A stretch of DNA of 64,000 nt, from the NCBI RefSeq assembly GCF_004327285.1, contig NZ_QJUI01000006.1:1-64000 (forward strand). Direction: 5' to 3'. The stretch's first letter is position 1. The number at the start of each line of letters is the position of its first letter. Both the position numbers and the translations under genes were made by a program. This document shows positions 26,004 through 34,694 of this stretch, in pieces. The notes below the pieces were generated by a model. That model saw nothing but the letters and a program-made list of their open reading frames with translations. It ran no database searches and was not told where the DNA came from. The DNA is from Phytopseudomonas daroniae (lineage in GTDB: Bacteria > Pseudomonadota > Gammaproteobacteria > Pseudomonadales > Pseudomonadaceae).

Positions 26004-26239
26004 CGTGCTTCTCCGTGGCGAGATCGCCCACACGGGCTACGCCCGCCGGGCACTTTGGCTGCGCCGCTGCGCCGCGTTGCGGCTGGTCACCACAGTTGGC
26101 GATCAATACCTTGTCAAACATCGGGGTTCTCCGTGGCGAGGTCGCCCACACGGGCTGAGCCCGCCGGGCACTTTGGCTGCGCCGCTGCGCCGCGTTGCGG
26201 CTGGTCACCACGGTTGGCGATCAGAACTTTGTCGAACAT
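26004..26239 (-). repeat. Two 118-bp tandem leader repeats creating chained mini-ORFs
   Basis: The start region of the biotin carboxylase gene recurs at exact 118-bp intervals (ATGs at 26003, 26121 and 26239). Each extra unit copies the first ~10 codons (MFDKVLIAN), then continues into a GC-rich dispersed element (GCCGCAACGCGGCGCAGC...). Each encodes a 41-residue ORF (26114-26239 and 25996-26121) that stops 8 bases inside the next ATG. The last repeat supplies GGAG to the real gene. Translation through the chain by termination-reinitiation is plausible; the peptides themselves may have no function. Confidence 0.85.
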
Positions 26240-26258
26240 CAGAATTTTCCGCCCTTGC

Positions 26259-26690
26259 TTACGCGATGCGCACCAGCACCTGGCCCGCTTCGACCTCGCT
26301 ACCGCCCGCCACCAGAATCGCCTCGACCACGCCAGCGGCCTGCGCCTTGAGCGGGTGGAACATCTTCATCGCCTCGAGCACCGCCAGGGTCTGCCCGGCG
26401 CTGACCTGAGAGCCGACTTCGATGAACGGCGGCTGATCCGGCGCCGGGGTGAAGTGCACGATGCCATGCAGCGGCGCCTTGGCCTGGTAACCACTGACCT
26501 TCTCGCTTACCGCCTGCGACTCGGGCGTGGCAGGCTGGGAAACCGCTGCCGGCGCAGCGACTGAGGCGCACACAACCTGGCCGTGCTCACGCAGCAGACG
26601 CAGCTGCGCGCCCTCCTCGCTCAGGCTCAGCTCGCTCAGGTCGGAGTCGACCATCAGCTCGATCAATGCTTTTATGCGTTCGGGTTTCAT
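26259..26690 (-). CDS. Biotin carboxyl carrier protein (AccB family)
   Basis: 143 residues. An N-terminal helical region (IKALIELMVDSDLSELSLSE) and a Pro/Ala linker precede the biotinyl domain with the intact EAMKM motif (biotin on Lys, at about residue 108). It delivers carboxybiotin from the adjacent biotin carboxylase to a carboxyltransferase, here presumably the PxpB/PxpC pair. It is the first gene of the minus-strand operon. A palindromic Nac-type box lies 86 bases upstream. Confidence 0.92.
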   Translation of the reverse strand: MKPERIKALIELMVDSDLSELSLSEEGAQLRLLREHGQVVCASVAAPAAVSQPATPESQAVSEKVSGYQAKAPLHGIVHFTPAPDQPPFIEVGSQVSAGQTLAVLEAMKMFHPLKAQAAGVVEAILVAGGSEVEAGQVLVRIA

Positions 26691-26775
26691 CTACGGCCCC
26701 TGCCGATGAAAAATTGGCTGAGGGCAATGTATCGAGGCCATCCTGGAGCGGCCAAGACGGTTTGGCTGTGGGGTA

Positions 26776-26790
26776 ATAAGGCCTCCTTAT
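26776..26790. promoter_or_regulatory. Nac-type box upstream of the carboxylase/pxp operon
   Basis: ATAAGGCCTCCTTAT fits ATA-N9-TAT with near-perfect dyad symmetry. It overlaps the stop codon of the Nac-like gene and is 86 bases upstream of the accB-like start. Confidence 0.65.
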
Positions 26791-27713
26791 GACCCCCCGC
26801 CCTCTGCTGGCGGGCGGCTCGTGCGCATCTCGGCGACCAGCTCCAGCAGGATCGCCTTGACCGCCTGCGCCGGTACCGAAAGCGGCAAGTGGCCGGACAG
26901 GCACAGCGCCAGCGGCGCCTCGATATCCGGTTCGACGACGCGGCTCAGGTGCAGGTCATGGGCATCCGCCAGCACCCGGGCGGCCGACTCCGGGAGGATG
27001 GTCGAGCCGAAATGATCGGCCACGGCGGCGGCCAGGGTGGTGGACGACTCGATTTCCGCGACCACCTGAGCGCTCATCTCGATACGCAGAAAGGCCTCGT
27101 CGACCAGGCGACGCATGACGTTGTAGGTGCGCGGCAACAACAGCCCGTACGCCGCCACTTCGCTCAGGGCAATCCGTTCGCGCCCCTGCAATGCCGGTTC
27201 GGCGCTGACCAGGTAGAGCGGCTCGCGCATCAGTTGGATAAAGCTCAGGCCATGCACTTCGCGCCCACCATAGAGCACCGCCATGTCCATGCGGCCGTTC
27301 ATGATCAACTCACTGAGGGTGGTGCCGAAATTCTCGTTGAGGTACAGCAGGATGCCCGGATGCTTCTCGCGCACCCGCTTGAGCAACGGCAACGACAGGG
27401 TCGACGCCGCGGTGCCCGGCGCCAGCCCCACCGACACCGGCCCGGACAGCGCGAGGCCACTGGCGTTGACGTCGCTCTGCGCCTGCTCGCACTGGCGCAG
27501 GATCACCTGAGCGTGGCCATACAGCACCTTGCCGGCCTCGGTCGGCGTCACCCCGCGCTTGGTGCGGATCAGCAGTTGTTGCTGCAGTTCGGACTCCAAA
27601 GTGCTGAGTTGCTGGCTCAACGCAGGCTGGGCGATATGCAATACATCGGCGGCCTGGGTCAGGCTGCCGATGTCGACGATCTTGACGAAATATTTGAGGC
27701 GACGGAGGTTCAC
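26787..27713 (-). CDS. Nac-like LysR-type regulator
   Basis: 308 residues. Very close in pattern to the nitrogen assimilation control protein: NLRRLKYFVKIVDIGSLTQAA, HIAQPALSQQ, LLIRTKRGVTPTEAGKVLY, ILRQCEQAQ, then VSVGLAPGTAAS. Classical Nac acts without a co-inducer under nitrogen limitation; this protein may or may not. The GTG at 27713 is chosen because the family begins two residues before RRLKYF; a longer start at 27767 would add 18 residues. Four Nac-type boxes are found at the promoters in and around this cluster, one of them 82 bases upstream of this gene. Confidence 0.88.
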   Translation of the reverse strand: MNLRRLKYFVKIVDIGSLTQAADVLHIAQPALSQQLSTLESELQQQLLIRTKRGVTPTEAGKVLYGHAQVILRQCEQAQSDVNASGLALSGPVSVGLAPGTAASTLSLPLLKRVREKHPGILLYLNENFGTTLSELIMNGRMDMAVLYGGREVHGLSFIQLMREPLYLVSAEPALQGRERIALSEVAAYGLLLPRTYNVMRRLVDEAFLRIEMSAQVVAEIESSTTLAAAVADHFGSTILPESAARVLADAHDLHLSRVVEPDIEAPLALCLSGHLPLSVPAQAVKAILLELVAEMRTSRPPAEGGGS

Positions 27714-27794
27714 GGTGCGCTGCTCTGTACAGATGAATACTCCCTGGCAGAGCAATAGGCGGGCCAACGCATACGGAAAGCTGCGCCTGGATAC

Positions 27795-27809
27795 ATAAGC
27801 GTTTCATAT
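27795..27809. promoter_or_regulatory. Nac-type box upstream of the Nac-like gene
   Basis: ATAAGCGTTTCATAT matches ATA-N9-TAT, 82 bases upstream of the GTG start, consistent with autoregulation. Confidence 0.6.
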
Positions 27810-27899
27810 GACGACACATCGGCGACTGGCGATCCCTGTTCTGGAGCCTACGCCTTTGCTGTCGCACAACATTGGTGCGCAACATATCGAGCTCTATCC

Positions 27900-27914
27900 A
27901 TAAGCACTTCCTAT
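27900..27914. promoter_or_regulatory. Nac-type box upstream of the aminotransferase
   Basis: ATAAGCACTTCCTAT matches ATA-N9-TAT, 87 bases upstream of the aminotransferase start. Confidence 0.6.
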
Positions 27915-28000
27915 CAAACCAGAACGAACTCATCTTATGGCGCCCATGCGGCCGAGCCGTAACGTAATCCTCGTCAAGGCCCTAACCGAGGATCATTCCC

Positions 28001-29209
<1,209 letters not shown>

Positions 29210-29219
29210 GGAGCGCGCC

Positions 29220-30767
29220 GTGACGATGCCGAGCCAGCCTTCGATGACCTTCAAGCAGGCGCTGCTGGCGATGCTCGGCATCTCCCTGGTGCTGATGCTG
29301 TCGGCGCTCGACCAGACCGTGATCGGCAACGCGCTGCCAAGCATCGTCAACGAGCTGCAGGGCTTCGACCTCTATGCCTGGATCGCCACCGGCTACCTGC
29401 TCGCCTCCATCGTCACCATCCCGATCTTCGGCCGCCTGGGCGATTACTACGGGCGCAAGCCCTTCATCCTCGCCGCCACCCTGATCTTCACCCTGGCCTC
29501 GCTGCTCTGCGCCCTGACCGACAGCATGCGGGTACTGGTCATCGGTCGCATCCTGCAGGGCATCGGCGGCGGTATGCTGATCGGCACGGCCTTCGCCTGC
29601 GTGCCCGAACTGTTCCCCGACACCCGCCAGCGCCTGCGCTGGCAGATCCTGCTCAGCGCCATGTTCAGCGTGGTCAATGCCATCGGCCCGGGCCTGGGCG
29701 GCTACCTCACCGGCACGTTCGGCTGGCGTTCGGTGTTCTGGCTGAACATTCCCCTGGGGGCCCTGGCGCTGTTCTTCGCCTGGCGCTTCCTGCCCTGGTA
29801 TCGCCCGCAGTCTGCCGGGGCGATGAACCTCGACTGGTTCGGCGCGCTGCTGATCGTGCTGGTGCTGGGCAGCCTGCAACTGTTCGTCGAGCGCCTGGAA
29901 CAGGCCGATCTGGCGCTGTGCTCGCTGCTCGGCGCGCTGTTCTGCAGTGCCGCGTTCGCCCTGTGGCGCTGGGAACGGCGCTGCCGCTTCGCCCTGCTAC
30001 CGAAAGAACTCTTCACACAACCGAGCCTGCGTCTGCTGTTCGTGCTGTCGATGCTGGCCGGCGCGATCATGTTCACCCTGCTGTATTACCTGCCGCTACT
30101 GCTGCAAGGCAGTTATGGCTACTCGCCGCAGGACGCCGGCCTGCTGATCACGCCGCTGGCGTTGAGCATCACCCTCGGGGCGATCATCAACGGTCGCATC
30201 GTCACCCGCCTGGCCAATCCCAACCTGTTGCCGCTCGCTGGTTTCTGCGCGCTGCTGGTGGCGTGCCTGGGGCTCGCCTGGGCCGGCCTGTCGGCCAGTT
30301 TCAACCTGTTGCTTGGCCTGATCCTGCTGGCCGGGCTGGGGCTCGGTTTCATCCTGCTCAACCTCACGGTGTTCACCCAGACCCTCGCCGCACACCAGTT
30401 CCTCGGTATCGCCACCGCCCTGACTCAGTCATTGCGCCTGGTCGGCGGCCTGCTCGGCACAGCGATGATGGCCGTGCTGGTCAAGCTGCTCTACGCCAGC
30501 ACCTTGCAGCGCAGCCTGATCGCCGCAGGTGAAGGGGATGCCCTGGCGCAATTCGCCAATCCTCAAGTGCTGTTGCAACACGCGGCCAGCGACACACAGA
30601 CACCATTGCTGATGTTGGCGCGCAGCGCCCTTGCCCAGTCGATCGGCGTCGGCCTGCTGCTCTGCGCCGCCCTCGGTGTTCTGGCCCTGCTCATTCTTTA
30701 CCGTTTGCCGCCGGTGGTGTTACCGCGCGTGCGACCTCCCGTTGCTCCAGAAAAACAACAACCTTGA
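29220..30767 (+). CDS. MFS transporter, DHA2 (EmrB/QacA) family
   Basis: 515 residues with 14 predicted membrane helices. Visible family motifs are LDQTVIGNALPSI (motif D1), GRLGDYYGRKPF (motif A) and RILQGIGGGM (motif B). These transporters use proton antiport to export drugs or metabolites. The GTG start has GAGGAG six bases upstream, overlapping the end of the aminotransferase gene, so it is co-transcribed. Export of a pathway intermediate or toxic analogue is an inference from context. Confidence 0.92.
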   Translation: MTMPSQPSMTFKQALLAMLGISLVLMLSALDQTVIGNALPSIVNELQGFDLYAWIATGYLLASIVTIPIFGRLGDYYGRKPFILAATLIFTLASLLCALTDSMRVLVIGRILQGIGGGMLIGTAFACVPELFPDTRQRLRWQILLSAMFSVVNAIGPGLGGYLTGTFGWRSVFWLNIPLGALALFFAWRFLPWYRPQSAGAMNLDWFGALLIVLVLGSLQLFVERLEQADLALCSLLGALFCSAAFALWRWERRCRFALLPKELFTQPSLRLLFVLSMLAGAIMFTLLYYLPLLLQGSYGYSPQDAGLLITPLALSITLGAIINGRIVTRLANPNLLPLAGFCALLVACLGLAWAGLSASFNLLLGLILLAGLGLGFILLNLTVFTQTLAAHQFLGIATALTQSLRLVGGLLGTAMMAVLVKLLYASTLQRSLIAAGEGDALAQFANPQVLLQHAASDTQTPLLMLARSALAQSIGVGLLLCAALGVLALLILYRLPPVVLPRVRPPVAPEKQQP

Positions 30768-30823
30768 CTGCCGACATTTGACTGCCTCTCACAACACCCA
30801 ATGACAACCAGAGGATGAACACG

Positions 30824-32155
30824 ATGGAGCGTTTCAATCGCACCCCCATTCTAGCGACAGGCCTTTGTGGCCTGCTCATCGCGCAACAGGGCCATGCGGC
30901 AGGTTTCGTGGAGGACACCAAGGCCAGCATCCTGGCCCGTAACTTCTTCAGCAATGCGGACAACCGCAGTGGCAGCGCAGATCCGAGCTACACCCAGGAA
31001 TGGGGCCAGGGCTTCATGCTCAACGTGCAGTCAGGCTTCACCGAGGGCACGGTCGGCTTCGGCGTGGATCTCATCGGCCAATGGGGCATCCGCCTCGACT
31101 CGGGCAAAGGCCGCCACTACAACCCCGACAGCATCAACTTCAACGGCAATGTATTCCCCACCGACAGCGATGGTCGTGCGGTCGATCAGTTCGGCAGCCT
31201 GGGCGGCACACTGAAGGCGCGCTTCGCCGAAACCGAACTGCGCTACGGCACACTGATCCCCAAGCTGCCAGTGGTGGTTTCCACTGATCGCATGCTGCAG
31301 CAGACCTTCCGCGGCGGCCAGATCCAGTCCAGGGATCTGGATGGATTCACCTTCACCGCCGGCCAGCTCGAGCATGTCATGGGCCGTGGCTCGACCGATC
31401 AGATGGGCATGTCGATTCCCGGCGCGAACAATCCGCTAACCGGTGAGTTCGTCAACACGTTCTATTACGCCGGGGTCGACTACAAGGCGCTCGACAACCT
31501 CACCCTGCAGTACTACTACGGCAACCTCGAAGACTTCTACAAACAGCACTTCGTCGGCCTGCTGTACGATCTGAAACTGGGCGAAGGCACGCTGCGTAGC
31601 GACCTGCGCCACTTCAACAACCGCTCCGATGGTGCCAACGGCCATGACTCGGCCTTCTACACCAATGGCTACTACGGCAACGGAGTGACCAAGGGCAAGG
31701 TCGACAGCCGCATGAGCAGCGCCCTGTTCTCCTATCTGATCCAGGGCCACACCTTTGCGGCCGGCTACCAGGTAGTCAGCGGAGACAGCGATGCCGTGTG
31801 GCTGAACCAGGGTGACGGCTCTTCAGCCTACTTCATGACGGAGTCGATGATCGGCAAGTTCCAGCGTGCCGGTGAACGCACCTGGCAGGTGCGCTACGGT
31901 TATGACTTCGCTAACGTCGGCGTGCCTGGCCTGACCTTCGTCGGCATGTACGAAAGTGGCTCGCACATCAAGGCGGTCGATGGTGACAAGAAGGAGTGGG
32001 AGCGCAACGTGACCCTCGCCTATACCGTACAGTCCGGCCCGGCGAAGAACCTGAACATCCAGCTTCGTCATGCACAACTGCGCTCCACCGTGGGCAATCA
32101 GCGTGACGCGGACGAGCACCGGATCCTGATCAACTACCCGATCAATATCCTGTAA
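30824..32155 (+). CDS. OprD family outer-membrane porin
   Basis: 443 residues. A signal peptide (about 1-25, ending GHA-AGF) precedes an OprD-type barrel: FVEDTKASILARNFFSNADNR, QEWGQGFMLNVQSGFTEGTVGFG, LRYGTLIPKLPVVVSTDRMLQQTF cut here, and the terminal ILINYPI. OprD porins take up basic or carboxylic amino acids and small acids. The ATG at 30824 is preferred over 30815 because GAGG at 30811-30814 is too near the latter. It follows the MFS gene by 56 bases and likely supplies substrate for this cluster. Confidence 0.92.
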   Translation: MERFNRTPILATGLCGLLIAQQGHAAGFVEDTKASILARNFFSNADNRSGSADPSYTQEWGQGFMLNVQSGFTEGTVGFGVDLIGQWGIRLDSGKGRHYNPDSINFNGNVFPTDSDGRAVDQFGSLGGTLKARFAETELRYGTLIPKLPVVVSTDRMLQQTFRGGQIQSRDLDGFTFTAGQLEHVMGRGSTDQMGMSIPGANNPLTGEFVNTFYYAGVDYKALDNLTLQYYYGNLEDFYKQHFVGLLYDLKLGEGTLRSDLRHFNNRSDGANGHDSAFYTNGYYGNGVTKGKVDSRMSSALFSYLIQGHTFAAGYQVVSGDSDAVWLNQGDGSSAYFMTESMIGKFQRAGERTWQVRYGYDFANVGVPGLTFVGMYESGSHIKAVDGDKKEWERNVTLAYTVQSGPAKNLNIQLRHAQLRSTVGNQRDADEHRILINYPINIL

Positions 32156-32262
32156 GCCCCCACTTGGCAGCTGCTACAAGAGCCGCTGCCAAGCCCCGTG
32201 AAGGTCAGCCGCCGGTGTTCAACACTTGCGAGTACGTCCTCTTGCCGATCATACCGAAGTAA

Positions 32263-33675
32263 TCAGCGTGTCAGCCTCTTTGCCGCGCGCATGTGAACCC
32301 AGAGCCCCAACGCCACGACGACGGCCGCTGCCGCGCCGGTGGAGATGACTAGTACCTGATATTCCTCGACGAATGCCATGGTCACCAGGCAGCCGACGAT
32401 GAAGACGATCACCAGGTAGGTCAGCCAGGGGAACAGCCACATTTTCAGACGGATGTCCTTGCCCTCGGCTTCCAGCTTGCGGCGCATCTTCAGTTGCGAG
32501 AAGGCGATCACCAGGTAGACCAGCAGGGCGATCATGCCGGTGGTGTTCATCAGCGTGTCGAGCACGTCTTTCGGGCGCAGGGTTTCGCTGAAGTTGATCA
32601 TCGCCACGAAGATGGCCACCGAGCAGGAGGCGATGATCGCAAACACCGGCACACCGGTACCCGCACGAGTGATTTTCAGGAACGACGGCGCATCACCACG
32701 GGTGGACAGCGAGAACAGCATGCGCGAAGCGGTGTAGTGCGCCGAGATCATGCAGCTGCTCACCGAGGTCAGCACCACGAAGTTCATCAGCAGCTCGGCG
32801 CCCGGAATGCCCAGCAGTTCCAGGGTGCGGCGGTAGGAGCCATAGCCCGACTGAGCCATCAGCGGGTCGTTCCACGGCACCAGGCAGACGATCAGAAAGA
32901 TCGAGCCGATGTAGAACAGGCACACGCGCCAGACCACCGAATTGGTCGCCTTGACGATCTGCGTCGACGGATCCTTGGCTTCCGAGGCAGCGATGGTGAC
33001 GATTTCAGCGCCGAGGAAGGCGAACATCACCCCGAGGATGGCCACCACCACGGCTTCGATGCCATTGGGCATGAAGCCCTGAGCAGTCAGGTTGCCGAAG
33101 CCACGCACTTCGCCGGTCGGCCACAGGCTGAGCACGGCCATGCTGCAGACCACCAGGAAGCAGATGATCGCCACCACCTTGATCAGCGCGAACCAGAACT
33201 CGAACTCCCCGTAGTGTTTGACGTTGAAGAAGTTGATGCTGATCAGCAGCAGCGTGGTGGCCAGCACGAAGACGTTGACGCTGACTTCGGGGAACCAGCC
33301 ATTGAGGATGGTGCCCGCCACGTAGGCCTCCCAGGCCATGAGAATCACCCAGAACCACCAGTACAGCCAGCCGATGGTGAAGCCCGCCCAGCGGCCGATG
33401 GCGCGCTCGGCGTAAGTGGAAAAGGAGCCGGTATCCGGCGAAGAAGTCGCCATCTCGCCGAGCATGCGCATGATCAGCACCACCAGAATACCGCCGGCCA
33501 GGTAGGCCAGTATGGCTGCCGGGCCGGCGCTATGGATCACGCTGCCGGAACCGACGAACAGAGCGCCACCGATCACGCCGGCGATCGACATCATGGTCAG
33601 GTGCCGGGACTTCAATGACGCACTGAGCTTGCTCTCGTGCTCCTGCTTTGCCTTGTCGGTTGCTACAGCATCCAT
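32263..33675 (-). CDS. GABA/amino-acid permease (APC superfamily)
   Basis: 470 residues with 12 predicted membrane helices. The AAT-family N-terminus is intact (LKSRHLTMMSIAGVIGGALFVGSGS), followed by MRMLGEMATSSPDTGSFSTYA and GWLYWWFWV, a pattern closest to GabP. It imports a neutral or omega-amino acid with protons. The ATG at 33675 starts the conserved part; a longer frame to 33858 lacks support. It is convergent with the OprD gene. GABA-like omega-amino acids would be natural products of lactam opening, which fits the cluster but is inference. Confidence 0.88.
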   Translation of the reverse strand: MDAVATDKAKQEHESKLSASLKSRHLTMMSIAGVIGGALFVGSGSVIHSAGPAAILAYLAGGILVVLIMRMLGEMATSSPDTGSFSTYAERAIGRWAGFTIGWLYWWFWVILMAWEAYVAGTILNGWFPEVSVNVFVLATTLLLISINFFNVKHYGEFEFWFALIKVVAIICFLVVCSMAVLSLWPTGEVRGFGNLTAQGFMPNGIEAVVVAILGVMFAFLGAEIVTIAASEAKDPSTQIVKATNSVVWRVCLFYIGSIFLIVCLVPWNDPLMAQSGYGSYRRTLELLGIPGAELLMNFVVLTSVSSCMISAHYTASRMLFSLSTRGDAPSFLKITRAGTGVPVFAIIASCSVAIFVAMINFSETLRPKDVLDTLMNTTGMIALLVYLVIAFSQLKMRRKLEAEGKDIRLKMWLFPWLTYLVIVFIVGCLVTMAFVEEYQVLVISTGAAAAVVVALGLWVHMRAAKRLTR

Positions 33676-34388
33676 GGATGGATTACCTCTTATCGATCTT
33701 GCTGGAAACAGTTGAAGCCGGGCCGTCCTCGGACTGATCGACGCACGAAACGCGGCAACGGGTCTGCCACACGCAGGCGTTGTCGTGATTGCTTGCCATA
33801 TGAGCGTTTCCGGATCCGCCCTGGCCGGTCTCGGGCAACAGTCCTTGCCGAAATCCATCCGGTTGAATCAGAGGACGACCCAGCATCACTCGCGTGACGT
33901 TCTGAGCCATTACCGCAGCGGTGTAGCCAGGGAAACACCAGGCACACCGGCTTGAATGTTCGTTTTACTCCACAACCAGCTCAGCCCGAGGAGAGCTGAA
34001 CCCATATTTTCAATAAGGCCTTACGCACCGTTCTAGAGGGATTACCACTAGAAAATCCGACGACTGGAAGGGTAAGCCCAAGCGCGGAGCAGGCGAATGA
34101 AACCTGTTCATAAAATCAAACGCGCCGGATGGTAACGGAAAAATGAGTTTTGGGAAGACCTCGGGCCGAAGCATCGACCAAAGGTGGAGACGAACAATGG
34201 ATATTGCAGCGAGAGAAACAGCGTCGAATGACTGTTCTATTGACCAACGGCCTGGCCTGCAAACCAGGAACACGGCAACAGCGCTGCACGTTGAACAGAG
34301 AGGCCTGGAATCGGTTCACGATTCATGGCCCCAGGCCCTGCGGACACCTCCTCATTATTTACGACCGCCCAAAGGCGTAAGCGGCCGT
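33676..34388. other. Non-coding stretch between permease and repeats
   Basis: About 710 bases with no convincing gene. Short ORFs exist on both strands (for example 33683-33910 minus) but none has a ribosome site or a known domain. The permease promoter must lie here. Confidence 0.4.
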
Positions 34389-34493
34389 CGTAGGGTGGAT
34401 CGGGGCGCGTAGCTGACGCTTGCCTACGCGGCCCGATCCGTCCACCGCTCTGCAATCGCAATGGTGGATGAAAAGAGCGTCATCCACCCTACG
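34389..34493. repeat. REPIN family B
   Basis: CGTAGGGTGGATCGGGG ... GGTGGATGAAAAGAGCGTC ATCCACCCTACG: two inverted GTAG-headed hairpins with a TGCAATCGCAATGG spacer. Confidence 0.8.
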
Positions 34494-34513
34494 TCCACTC
34501 CCGCCTTGTAGGT

Positions 34514-34565
34514 CGTAGGATGGGTGAAACCCATCGGAAATTGATGGGTTTCACCCATCCTACGG
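34514..34565. repeat. REPIN family A
   Basis: CGTAGGATGGGTGAAACCC and its inverted copy flank ATCGGAAATTGAT, a 52-bp near-perfect palindrome. Confidence 0.85.
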
Positions 34566-34593
34566 GCTAATCCAACCTACAGGTCGTGGCCCG

Positions 34594-34630
34594 AACGTAG
34601 CCTGGATTAGCCGCAGGCGTAATCCGGGGC
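34594..34630. repeat. Single REP, family C
   Basis: ACGTAGCCTGGATTAGCCGC followed by AGGCGTAATCC, a GTAG tetranucleotide plus hairpin of the family C type. It is a single unit rather than an inverted pair. Confidence 0.7.
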
Positions 34631-34694
34631 CGAAGGCCGTGATCCATGGTTCAACGCGGGTCACCGACCGTCCACTCCCGCCTTGTAGCGCGAC

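Noticed and set aside
32163-32193. Hairpin CTTGGCAGC/GCTGCCAAG after the OprD gene
   Set aside because: Stem is good but no T run follows on either strand, so termination is unproven.
33683-33910. 75-codon minus-strand ORF ending just before the permease start
   Set aside because: No ribosome site and no similarity to a known family; a leader peptide is possible but unsupported.
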